From Armatimonadota bacterium (GTDB lineage Bacteria; Armatimonadota; Fimbriimonadia; Fimbriimonadales; Fimbriimonadaceae), in assembly GCA_023428805.1 (NCBI GenBank), contig JAEYWW010000135.1, positions 1 to 6,979 of the forward strand: 6,979 bases of DNA, written 5' to 3'. A program made the position numbers and the translations under genes. The stretch's first letter is position 1. The number at the start of each line of letters is the position of its first letter. Below, in pieces: positions 1-5,887 of the stretch. Under the pieces are notes generated by a model that saw nothing but the letters and a program-made list of their open reading frames with translations, made no database searches and was not told the origin of the DNA.

Positions 1-2
1 CC

Positions 3-539
3 GCTGTTCAGACAGGGCGGAAAGAGGGGCGAGATGTGGAGGCTTGGGCTCTGCATTTCAAAGCCTCTCAGCCCTTGAGCAAGACGACGAGCGCCTATCT
101 CGAATACAACTCGGCCAGCGGCGGCGGCAGCTCGGAGAAGACGCGAACATTCGACCAACTCAACGCCAGCAATCACTCCAAGTACGGGACAATGGATGTG
201 CTGGGGTGGAGGAATATGAACGAATATGTCCTCGGCATTGACGTTAAGCCGGACAGCCGCTTCACCTGGTCGGCTTCCTGGAGGTTCATGACCCTGCGCG
301 ATGCGGGAGATTCCTGGTACGGCGACAACGGAAGCGCGATCCTCTCCGACCCGACCGGGAATTCGGGCAATGAGATCGGCCACGAGCTGGACATTGAGGG
401 AAGCTGGAAGCTGAACAGCCGCTCCAGCATCGGCGCGGGGCTCGGCATCTTCATGCCGGGCAGCTTTGTGCGGAATGTCAAAGGCGGTCATGCCAATCGG
501 CAGACCTGGGCTTTCGTTCAGTATTCGTTCAAGTTCTAG
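3..539 (+). CDS. Alginate-export-type outer-membrane porin, C-terminal part (5' end outside window)
   Basis: The frame is open from the left edge, so the real start lies upstream; the GTG at 36 is an internal codon. About 178 residues are visible. They alternate polar and hydrophobic residues as beta-barrel strands do and end in Y-S-F-K-F, with the C-terminal phenylalanine typical of outer-membrane barrels. The segment F-D-Q-L-x-x-S-N-H-x-K-Y-G followed by D-V-L-G-W-R-N, and the later G-H-E-L-D-I-E and F-M-P-G-S-F segments, match the alginate export (AlgE-like, Pfam Alginate_exp) family as I know it. Family members are passive channels in the outer membrane. The substrate in non-pseudomonads is usually unknown, so alginate should not be assumed. 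The DUF6157 gene follows after 31 bases on the same strand, but nothing suggests shared function. Assignment to an outer-membrane barrel is secure; the family is likely. Confidence 0.78.
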   Translation, partial: AVQTGRKEGRDVEAWALHFKASQPLSKTTSAYLEYNSASGGGSSEKTRTFDQLNASNHSKYGTMDVLGWRNMNEYVLGIDVKPDSRFTWSASWRFMTLRDAGDSWYGDNGSAILSDPTGNSGNEIGHELDIEGSWKLNSRSSIGAGLGIFMPGSFVRNVKGGHANRQTWAFVQYSFKF

Positions 540-570
540 CAGCCAACTCCGGGCATACTCAGAGCCAGCC

Positions 571-984
571 ATGAAGGATTCGATGAACTACTATCACACC
601 TTCATTTGTGTCTCGCCGGACACCAGGGCGACAACGGGCATCGAACCGCAGGGTGAATCGGTCGCGGCGCGGGAGTTTCGGATGATCCGGGAGGCCTCCT
701 ACCAGCACACCCAGGAGGAGATTCTCTTCCAAGTCGAGATGAGCAGAAAGGGAGTCATTGTGACGACTGAGAACCGCGATCTTCTCTGGGGTGAGTTCTT
801 CGCAAAATCGCGGGCCTGCCTGCGGGCGTCCGGACTGGTCCGCAGGCATGGATGGGGAATCCACTTTGACCAGGAAGGCAGGGCCGCCCTTCATGCGATG
901 GACTCCGCTCGATATGCGGAATTGGCGGGCGGAGCAGACGGAGTCAAAGTCGTCAACGGAATGAGGACCAGCCGCAAAGCCTGA
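571..984 (+). CDS. DUF6157 family protein
   Basis: A 137-residue soluble protein with no signal peptide or membrane segment. It begins with N-Y-Y-H-T-F-I after the start and carries C-L-R-A-S-G-L-V-R-R-H-G-W-G-I-H (about residues 85-100), then E-G-R-A-A-L-H-A-M and a closing V-K-V-V-x-G-M-R-T-S-R. These match the DUF6157 family as I remember it, a small widespread family of unknown biochemical function, and the length is the usual one. I chose ATG 571 because the first family-like residues follow directly. The frame is open further upstream to 466, but that extension would overlap the porin gene and has no family-like sequence. ATG 583 is an alternative start. No strong Shine-Dalgarno is visible (only AGAG at 561-564). 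Family identity is confident; function is unknown. Confidence 0.82.
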   Translation: MKDSMNYYHTFICVSPDTRATTGIEPQGESVAAREFRMIREASYQHTQEEILFQVEMSRKGVIVTTENRDLLWGEFFAKSRACLRASGLVRRHGWGIHFDQEGRAALHAMDSARYAELAGGADGVKVVNGMRTSRKA

Positions 985-1016
985 AACGGTGAGTTGAACT
1001 GAGCCTGCGCGGGCTG

Positions 1017-1775
1017 TCAAAGGAGGATTGCGGCTCGCTTCTCGACGGCTTCGAGAAAGGCCACAACATCATCGTGGCTGAGAGGCTGCTGGCGCTCGCC
1101 GTCGCGCATGGCCAGGGCTTGGGAAACGACTTCGTGCTCCGGCATCTCGCTCAGGGCCCAACTTCCTCCCTCAGATTTGCTGACGAGTTCTCCTGCGGCA
1201 AAGTAGCGGAGGGCGCGGCACGCGTTCAGGACGGCGTTCGCACCCGTCGGATCGTGGAATCGATCATGGACATGGTGCTTGTGCCAGTCCAGGCCTTCCA
1301 TCAGCTCCTCCTTCAATCCATCTTGGTTGACCGGATGGATGAATTCCTTGGGGCAGGGGCCGAGTTCAATGATGCCCTGCTCTCGGAGAAGAGCAAGGTC
1401 GATGATGCCGCCGGGATATTCGCCGCCAAAATCGACTTCATCCACCCAATGAGCTCCGGTGGAGAGGCTGAATTCGTAGATGGGCGATCGGGGCGCAGGC
1501 TGGAGTTGATCACGGCGATAGATGATGAAGTCGAGCCCGTAGGCGGGACAGGGAAGATGATCGTGCCGAAGGGATTCATAGATATGCTCCTTCTGCTCGT
1601 CAGCCAGCGGCTTTTCGACAAAGGCGAAGATGTCGATATCGCTGACATTCATGCGGAAGTTGCCGAAGCATGTTGATCCGCCGATGTAGATGGCCAGGAG
1701 CGACTCGCCCAGAATCGCCTTCAGTGTGCTTTGAACCTCGCTGCGATACGCCCAAATGTCATCTGGAGCCCGCAT
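1017..1775 (-). CDS. AadA-like aminoglycoside adenylyltransferase-type nucleotidyltransferase
   Basis: A 252-residue soluble protein, about the length of AadA (roughly 260). Numbering from the ATG whose A is at 1775, the nucleotidyltransferase signature is G32-G33-S34 followed by S45-D46-I47-D48, the Mg-nucleotide-binding carboxylates. L-D-F-I-I (D82) aligns with I-E-V-T-L of AadA, where the glutamate is the catalytic base. The C-terminal half aligns with the helical AadA C-terminal domain (formerly DUF4111): I-I-D-L-A-L-L, then G-P-x-P-K-E-F-x-x-P-V, then N-A-V-L-N-A-C-R, then W-A-L-S-E-M-P. Known members transfer AMP to streptomycin and/or spectinomycin. Here the third carboxylate is Asp, and the R-I-W-Y-S segment of AadA reads R-A-L-R-Y (187-191), so the substrate may differ. 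A GTG start three bases upstream (1778) is possible, but AAAGAG (plus strand 1780-1785) sits better for the ATG. The gene is convergent with DUF6157 (32-base gap) and divergent from the oxidoreductase. Confidence 0.8.
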   Translation of the reverse strand: MRAPDDIWAYRSEVQSTLKAILGESLLAIYIGGSTCFGNFRMNVSDIDIFAFVEKPLADEQKEHIYESLRHDHLPCPAYGLDFIIYRRDQLQPAPRSPIYEFSLSTGAHWVDEVDFGGEYPGGIIDLALLREQGIIELGPCPKEFIHPVNQDGLKEELMEGLDWHKHHVHDRFHDPTGANAVLNACRALRYFAAGELVSKSEGGSWALSEMPEHEVVSQALAMRDGERQQPLSHDDVVAFLEAVEKRAAILL

Positions 1776-1871
1776 CACACTCTTTACGCTTGTCTTCAGA
1801 CGAGAATTCCACGCCGCAGCGTTGACACGAGCGCATATTTCTGCGACGCTTCAAGATAAACTCTATCAAGC

Positions 1872-3191
1872 ATGGCGGAAAGGGTTTCAAGAAGGGATGT
1901 TCTGCGGGGTTCGGCGGCGGCGCTCGCGGGATTGACAGTGGGCGGCAAGGCGATGGCCGAGGGGTTTGCTCCCAGAAAGCCGAAATCTGCGCGGCTTCGG
2001 TTTGGCGTGATCGGCGTTGGCGGCAAGGGCTGGAGCGGCATGATGTGGGCCGCCGAGCATGGGGACATCGTCGCTCTCTGCGACGTTGACACGAAGCCGC
2101 GCGCGCAGGGTCTGGCCGAGTTTCCTCGAGCGGCCACTTTTGAGGATTACCGGGTGATGCTCCGCACGATGCACGAGGAGATGGACGGCGTCATCATCAG
2201 AACCCCCGACCATACGCACTCCACCTCGGCGGCGATGGCGATGAAGCTGGGCCTGCACACCTACTGCGAGAAGCCGCTCACCCGAACAATCTGGGAGGCG
2301 AGGCAGCTCCGCAACATCGCCCGCGACAAGGGCGTGGAGACACAGATGGGCAACCAGAGCACCGCCAACAGCCCGATGCGGCAGGCAGCGGAGGCGATCC
2401 GCTCCGGCGCTTTCGGGGCCGTCAAAGAGGTCCACCTTTGGACCGACCGCGCGGGAGGCTGGTGGAAGCAGGGTGTGCCCCGACCTCCGGATGCGGCGGC
2501 GCCGAAGAATGTCGACTTTGACCTCTGGCTCGGCCCGCGACCGGAACGGCATTATGCCGAGGGCTATCACCCGTTCGCGTGGCGCGGATTCTGGGATTTC
2601 GGCACCGGGTCGCTGGGCGACATGGGATGCCATATCTTCAACATGCCCTTCATGGCGCTCGATTTGATCGATCCGCTGACGGTGAAGGCGGAGACGAGCG
2701 GCCACAACCGTGAGAGCTTCCCGGAATGGGCGATTGTCCACTACGAATTCGGCCAGCGCGGAGGACGCGGCCCCGTCGATCTCTGGTGGTACGATGGCGG
2801 TAAAAAACCCGCCGCAAGCCTGGTTTCCGGGCACGAATATGGCGGCAATGGCGTGATTGTGGTCTGCGAAAAGGCGACCATCTACTCGCCGGATTCGAAC
2901 AACGAGACGTTCCATGTTCTCGGCGGCGACGGCAGGATGCCCGATGTCAAATACCGCCAGTCGAACGGCCACATGGCGGAGTTCGCGGAGGCGATTCAGG
3001 GCGGTCCCGAGTGCGTTTCCAATTTCGTCAACTACGCTGGTCCTCTGACAGAGACCGTTCTGTTGGGCAACCTCGCCATCTGGGCCGACGGCCCGAAGCT
3101 CGACTGGGATGCCAGGGCGATGAAGGTGAAGGGAACTGACGAATTCGACAGTCTGATCAAGCCGACATTCCGCAAGGGCTGGGAGCTTTAA
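1872..3191 (+). CDS. Tat-exported Gfo/Idh/MocA family oxidoreductase
   Basis: A 439-residue NAD(P)-dependent oxidoreductase, likely acting on a sugar, sugar derivative or inositol. The N terminus carries a twin-arginine signal: S-R-R-D-V-L-R (residues 6-12), a hydrophobic stretch to about 25, and a plausible cleavage after A-M-A (29). The Rossmann motif G-V-I-G-V-G-G-K-G is at 45-53, the family signature C-E-K-P-L at 132-136, and the catalytic-type D-x-G-x-H at D250 and H254 within G-S-L-G-D-M-G-C-H. The D-L-W-L-G-P and W-R-G-F-W-D-F-G-T-G segments are typical of the exported subgroup abundant in Planctomycetota, Verrucomicrobiota and Acidobacteriota. Members are expected to fold with bound cofactor in the cytoplasm and act in the periplasm. 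The actual substrate cannot be read from the sequence. ATG 1872 gives the complete Tat signal; no clear Shine-Dalgarno precedes it. The gene stands alone, divergent from the AadA-like gene. Confidence 0.9.
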   Translation: MAERVSRRDVLRGSAAALAGLTVGGKAMAEGFAPRKPKSARLRFGVIGVGGKGWSGMMWAAEHGDIVALCDVDTKPRAQGLAEFPRAATFEDYRVMLRTMHEEMDGVIIRTPDHTHSTSAAMAMKLGLHTYCEKPLTRTIWEARQLRNIARDKGVETQMGNQSTANSPMRQAAEAIRSGAFGAVKEVHLWTDRAGGWWKQGVPRPPDAAAPKNVDFDLWLGPRPERHYAEGYHPFAWRGFWDFGTGSLGDMGCHIFNMPFMALDLIDPLTVKAETSGHNRESFPEWAIVHYEFGQRGGRGPVDLWWYDGGKKPAASLVSGHEYGGNGVIVVCEKATIYSPDSNNETFHVLGGDGRMPDVKYRQSNGHMAEFAEAIQGGPECVSNFVNYAGPLTETVLLGNLAIWADGPKLDWDARAMKVKGTDEFDSLIKPTFRKGWEL

Positions 3192-3196
3192 GAGCC

Positions 3197-3232
3197 ACCT
3201 CAAATTGAGGTGATATCACCTCAATTTGAGGT
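3197..3232. promoter_or_regulatory. Perfect 36-base palindrome: tandem double operator
   Basis: ACCTCAAATTGAGGT (3197-3211), then GATATC, then ACCTCAATTTGAGGT (3218-3232). Each 15-mer is a dyad of ACCTCAA and TTGAGGT around one central base. The two 15-mers are reverse complements of each other, so the whole 36 bases read identically on both strands. The dyad centres (3204 and 3225) are 21 bases apart, two turns of B-DNA, as expected for two dimers binding one face. The element begins five bases after the oxidoreductase stop and ends 11 bases before the GTG of the winged-helix gene, overlapping that gene's only Shine-Dalgarno-like sequence (GAGGT, 3228-3232). I infer autoregulation by the downstream winged-helix protein. 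There is no T-tract, so it is not a classical terminator. Confidence 0.8.
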
Positions 3233-3237
3233 AGAAT
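3232..3237 (+). promoter_or_regulatory. Possible -10 element (TAGAAT) of the winged-helix gene
   Basis: TAGAAT differs from the sigma-70 -10 consensus at one position and starts on the last base of the palindrome. Transcription from it would begin close to 3244, the GTG start codon, which would make the mRNA leaderless or nearly so. The best -35-like sequence, TTGAGG at 3205-3210, is 21 bases away, longer than the usual 16-18, so the promoter is tentative. If it is real, a protein bound to the palindrome would block it. Confidence 0.25.
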
Positions 3238-3243
3238 ATATGC

Positions 3244-3585
3244 GTGTTTGATGCCTTCCAGGAAGTTGGCTTGTTCGGCACGCCTGTTCGGAGCAAGACT
3301 CTGCTGTTGATTTCGATGCTCGGGGAAACCCATGCATCGGAAGTGTCGCGCATCCTCAAAATCAGCTTGAGCCAAGCCCAGCGGGCCATTTTGAGCTATG
3401 AGCGAATGGGGGTGGTTTCGGTCGTGACGAAGGGCACTCTCCGACGAGTTTCTTTGAATGCTCGATACCCTTATTACGCTGAACTATCCGCGCTCTTGAC
3501 GAAGATCGCTCGGGACAGCACGCCTCTCAGGGATGAGCTCATGCAGATGCGCCGACGCCCCAGGCGGACCGGGAAGCAGATTTGA
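3244..3585 (+). CDS. Winged helix-turn-helix DNA-binding protein, partner of the downstream nucleotidyltransferase
   Basis: A 113-residue basic protein built almost entirely of one winged helix. Helix 1 is around L-F-G-T-P-V-R-S-K-T-L-L-L-I (10-23), helix 2 around H-A-S-E-V-S-R-I-L (30-38), and the recognition helix S-L-S-Q-A-Q-R-A-I-L-S-Y-E-R-M (41-55). The beta wing is about 57-71, and the protein ends in an arginine-rich tail (R-R-R-P-R-R). The fold resembles ArsR/MarR-type regulators and the DNA-binding domain of AbiEi-type antitoxins, which are larger. The start must be GTG 3244: an in-frame TAG lies at 3232-3234, the ATG at 3240 stops after three codons, and the next in-frame ATG (residue 25) would delete helix 1. 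The gene sits directly behind the 36-base palindrome, its likely binding site, and its stop overlaps the next gene's start by four bases. DNA binding is confident; an antitoxin role is inference. Confidence 0.8.
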   Translation: MFDAFQEVGLFGTPVRSKTLLLISMLGETHASEVSRILKISLSQAQRAILSYERMGVVSVVTKGTLRRVSLNARYPYYAELSALLTKIARDSTPLRDELMQMRRRPRRTGKQI

Positions 3586-4130
3586 TCACTGCGTCCACGA
3601 CGCTGCGAGAGCTGGCTTTTATTGTCGGCCACACTCTGCGCGAATCGGGCATTCCCGCGGTGCTTGTGGGTGGAGGTGCTGCCGTGATTTATGCGCCGCA
3701 GGCCTGCATGTCGCGGGATTTGGACTTTGTCCTCGACTATCATATGTTCGATCCAAAACCATCGGATGCTCCGATCCGGCAACTGGGATTCGTGCGGGAG
3801 AACAGCATGTATCGTCATCCAACCTGCCCGTTCACGTTGGAATTCCTCAGCGCTCCGCTGGCGGTGGGCAATGATGTGATCACCACCTGGGATACGCTGA
3901 AGGAAGGCGATCTTGCACTTCATATCATCAATCCAACTGATTGTGTCCGCGACCGATTGTCCGGCTTCATCTACTATTCAGATTTCAGTTCATTGAGGCA
4001 GGCGGTTGACGTGGCCTTGATTCAGGCAGTGGATTTTTCCATCATCGAGAAATGGTGTCGGTCAGAGAACGCACTCACCGCTTACGAGGAGTTCCTTGTG
4101 GAGTTGAAGCGTGCCGGAACGGAATCGTAG
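3582..4130 (+). CDS. Nucleotidyltransferase-fold protein, AbiEii-like candidate effector
   Basis: A 182-residue soluble protein. The polymerase-beta-type nucleotidyltransferase signature is V-L-V-G-G-G-A-A (27-34) followed by S44-R45-D46-L47-D48-F49, with D46 and D48 as metal ligands. E87 in F-T-L-E-F is a candidate third carboxylate. The conserved-looking P-T-D-C-V-R-D-R-L (118-126) falls where AbiEii-type proteins carry their motif with a catalytic lysine; here the aligned position appears to be Arg125. TTG 3582 overlaps the TGA of the winged-helix gene (3583-3585), and GGGAAG at 3571-3576 provides a ribosome binding site, so translation is probably coupled. The protein is shorter than AbiEii (about 300 residues) but like it follows a winged-helix regulator gene. 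Plausible roles are a toxin that nucleotidylates RNA or protein, or another NMP transferase of unknown target. Two sampled 60-base stretches have 50% GC, below the neighbours. Fold confident, function unproven. Confidence 0.78.
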   Translation: MITASTTLRELAFIVGHTLRESGIPAVLVGGGAAVIYAPQACMSRDLDFVLDYHMFDPKPSDAPIRQLGFVRENSMYRHPTCPFTLEFLSAPLAVGNDVITTWDTLKEGDLALHIINPTDCVRDRLSGFIYYSDFSSLRQAVDVALIQAVDFSIIEKWCRSENALTAYEEFLVELKRAGTES

Positions 4131-4188
4131 CGTCTCACTCTGCCTGCGTCGGAGTCGCGGGCTCAAAAATCGCTGGTAAGCTGACTTC

Positions 4189-5811
4189 ATGTTCGCATGC
4201 GCCGCACTTCTTGCCATGACTCCCGTTGCCGCGCCATTGCCGGAAAAGGCGCCGCGGCTGGTTTTGTTGGTCTCCATCGACCAGGGGCGGGCGGATTATA
4301 TTGATCGTTTTTCGGACATCTATCTGCCGCCCAGCCAGAAGGGCATCCGGTGGTTGAGCGAGAGCGGGGTGCGGTACACGGACGCCCACCATCACCATGT
4401 TCCCACCTTCACGGCGGTCGGCCATTCGATTTTGATGACGGGATCGGTTCCCGCTCTGACAGGGATCGTGGGCAACGACTGGTGGGATCGGGAGAAGGGG
4501 AAGGACCACTATTCGACCGAAGACGACACCGTTCAGACCGTGGGAGGCACCATGAAAGGCCAGTCCGCCCGCCCTCTCAAAGTCTCCACGGTAGGCGATG
4601 AACTGAAGATGGCCACCAATGGCCGAAGCAAGGTGGTCGGCATCTCGTTCAAGGATCGCGCTTCGATCCTGATGGCGGGGCACGCCGCCGACCAGGTGGT
4701 CTGGTTCGACTATGGCGCGGGCAACTTCGTCACCAGCACATATTTCTCGTCGGAACTGCCGAACTGGGCGGACGACTACAACAAGAGCCGCGCGATCGAC
4801 GCGTTCTTGGGCAAGGCGTGGACTCCCTCGATGCCGGAATCAGCGTATGTCAACGCGCGGAATGCCCCGCACGAAAAGGGGCCGAAGATGTTCTCGCATC
4901 GGCATCCTTCCACAGCTTCAAGCAATTACTATTCCAGCGTCGTGGCGAGCGCGAATGGCCAAAATGTGATCTTCGATCTCACGGAGAAGGCGATCGAAGC
5001 GGAGAACCTGGGGCAGGACGAAGTGCCGGATGTCCTTGTTTTGAATCTGGCTTCAAACGACTATGTCGGCCACTCCTGGGGTCCGAACAGCCCCGAGGTG
5101 ATGGACATTTGGGCGGTGACCGACAAGCGACTTTCGCGCCTGTTCAACTTTTTGGACAAGAAAATTACCGGTGGCATCGACAATGTCGCCATCGTGGTCT
5201 CCGCCGATCACGGCGTCAGCGCGATTCCGAGCGAGATGGCGGATGTGTACCGGATTGAGGCGGGCCGTGTCAGCGGCAACGCGATTTTGGCCGCGACGGA
5301 GAAGGCACTGGACACCAAGTATGGTGAGGCCAAGTGGACGCTCGACTACAACGGATCGAACATCTACCTCGACCGCACGGTCATGGATGCGAAGGGTCTG
5401 CCGCACGATGAGGTGGAGAAGGTCGCCGCTGCGGGAGCTTCGACTGTGCCTGGCGTCTACATGGTCTTCACCCGGACCAATATCCTCGAAGGCAGGCTGC
5501 CGCACGCTCCCTATCGCGAATGGGTGACGAATGGATTGAATCCCCTTGTCGGCGGCGATTTGGTGGTCATCGATGCTCCCAATCAAATTGAAACGGGGGC
5601 AACAGGAACCACTCACGGATCGACTTGGGCGTATGACACCCACGTTCCGATCATGACCCGCTGGGGCGGGCAGAAGCCGAACAAAGTTGCCCGACGCGTC
5701 TATACACACGACATCGCCAGCACCCTCTGCACCCTCTTGGGAATCGAATACCCCAGCGGGAATGTGGGCGAGCCGTTGCACGAGGCGCTTCCGAAGGATT
5801 TCCAGCGATAA
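4189..5811 (+). CDS. PafA/NPP-type alkaline phosphatase superfamily protein (type I phosphodiesterase/phosphatase)
   Basis: A 540-residue hydrolase expected to cleave phosphate mono- or diesters with two zinc ions. The active-site set looks complete: D31 in V-S-I-D-Q, nucleophile T75 in P-T-F-T-A-V-G-H, N96 in I-V-G-N-D-W, K155 and R157 in S-F-K-D-R-A, D291 and H295 in N-D-Y-V-G-H, D340 and H341 in S-A-D-H-G, and H476 in G-T-T-H-G. The Lys/Arg pair and Asn match the phosphate-binding residues of PafA phosphate-monoesterases, favouring monoesterase over diesterase activity. A run of four histidines (67-70) lies just before the nucleophile loop. ATG 4189 is the only upstream start because TAA at 4177-4179 is in frame. 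It gives a short hydrophobic leader (A-A-L-L-A-M-T-P-V-A-A) with no basic residue, so export is likely but the signal is atypical. GGTAAG at 4175-4180 is a weak ribosome binding site. Confidence 0.9.
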   Translation: MFACAALLAMTPVAAPLPEKAPRLVLLVSIDQGRADYIDRFSDIYLPPSQKGIRWLSESGVRYTDAHHHHVPTFTAVGHSILMTGSVPALTGIVGNDWWDREKGKDHYSTEDDTVQTVGGTMKGQSARPLKVSTVGDELKMATNGRSKVVGISFKDRASILMAGHAADQVVWFDYGAGNFVTSTYFSSELPNWADDYNKSRAIDAFLGKAWTPSMPESAYVNARNAPHEKGPKMFSHRHPSTASSNYYSSVVASANGQNVIFDLTEKAIEAENLGQDEVPDVLVLNLASNDYVGHSWGPNSPEVMDIWAVTDKRLSRLFNFLDKKITGGIDNVAIVVSADHGVSAIPSEMADVYRIEAGRVSGNAILAATEKALDTKYGEAKWTLDYNGSNIYLDRTVMDAKGLPHDEVEKVAAAGASTVPGVYMVFTRTNILEGRLPHAPYREWVTNGLNPLVGGDLVVIDAPNQIETGATGTTHGSTWAYDTHVPIMTRWGGQKPNKVARRVYTHDIASTLCTLLGIEYPSGNVGEPLHEALPKDFQR

Positions 5812-5836
5812 CTTGAGTCAGCGGTGCAGGGCGGTG

Positions 5837-5860
5837 ACACTTTCGGCACATCGGAAGTGT
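5837..5860 (+). other. Hairpin in the spacer before the lipoprotein gene
   Basis: ACACTTTC (5837-5844) can pair with GGAAGTGT (5853-5860) over eight pairs including one G-U, around an eight-base loop. It sits between the phosphatase stop and the lipoprotein ribosome binding site. No T-run follows, so it is a poor intrinsic terminator. It may be a partial terminator, an mRNA-stabilising stem, or chance. Confidence 0.3.
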
Positions 5861-5872
5861 TGATCTCTGGCA

Positions 5873-5879
5873 AGAGGAG
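5873..5879 (+). promoter_or_regulatory. Strong ribosome binding site of the lipoprotein gene
   Basis: AGAGGAG ends eight bases before ATG 5888 and is the best Shine-Dalgarno in the window. It decides the start in favour of 5888 over the ATG at 5880, which overlaps the purine run and opens a different frame without family-like or signal sequence. Confidence 0.75.
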
Positions 5880-5887
5880 ATGAACAT

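Noticed and set aside
36..38. GTG at 36 as the start of the porin gene.
   Set aside because: The frame is open to the window edge, the upstream residues continue the barrel pattern, and the visible part is only the C-terminal portion of a normally longer protein.
466..570. Upstream extension of the DUF6157 frame to a start at 466.
   Set aside because: It would overlap the porin gene by 74 bases, and the added residues are low-complexity serine-rich and unlike the family's N terminus.
1002..1015. Hairpin AGCCT-GCGC-GGGCT between the convergent DUF6157 and AadA-like genes as a bidirectional terminator.
   Set aside because: The stem has only five pairs including a G-U, and no T-run follows on either strand.
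1822..1827. A perfect TTGACA box upstream of the oxidoreductase gene.
   Set aside because: At 15-19 bases downstream there is no -10-like hexamer (GACGCT at 17), so I do not call a promoter.
1887..3203. A 438-codon open frame on the minus strand opposite nearly the whole oxidoreductase gene.
   Set aside because: The plus-strand protein has a Tat signal and clear family motifs, while the antisense translation is arginine/histidine-rich with no recognisable domain. High GC at third positions commonly removes stops from this mirrored frame.
3197..3232. The 36-base palindrome as an intrinsic terminator of the oxidoreductase gene.
   Set aside because: No T-tract follows, the stem would have essentially no loop, and the double-dyad symmetry with 21-base spacing fits protein binding better.
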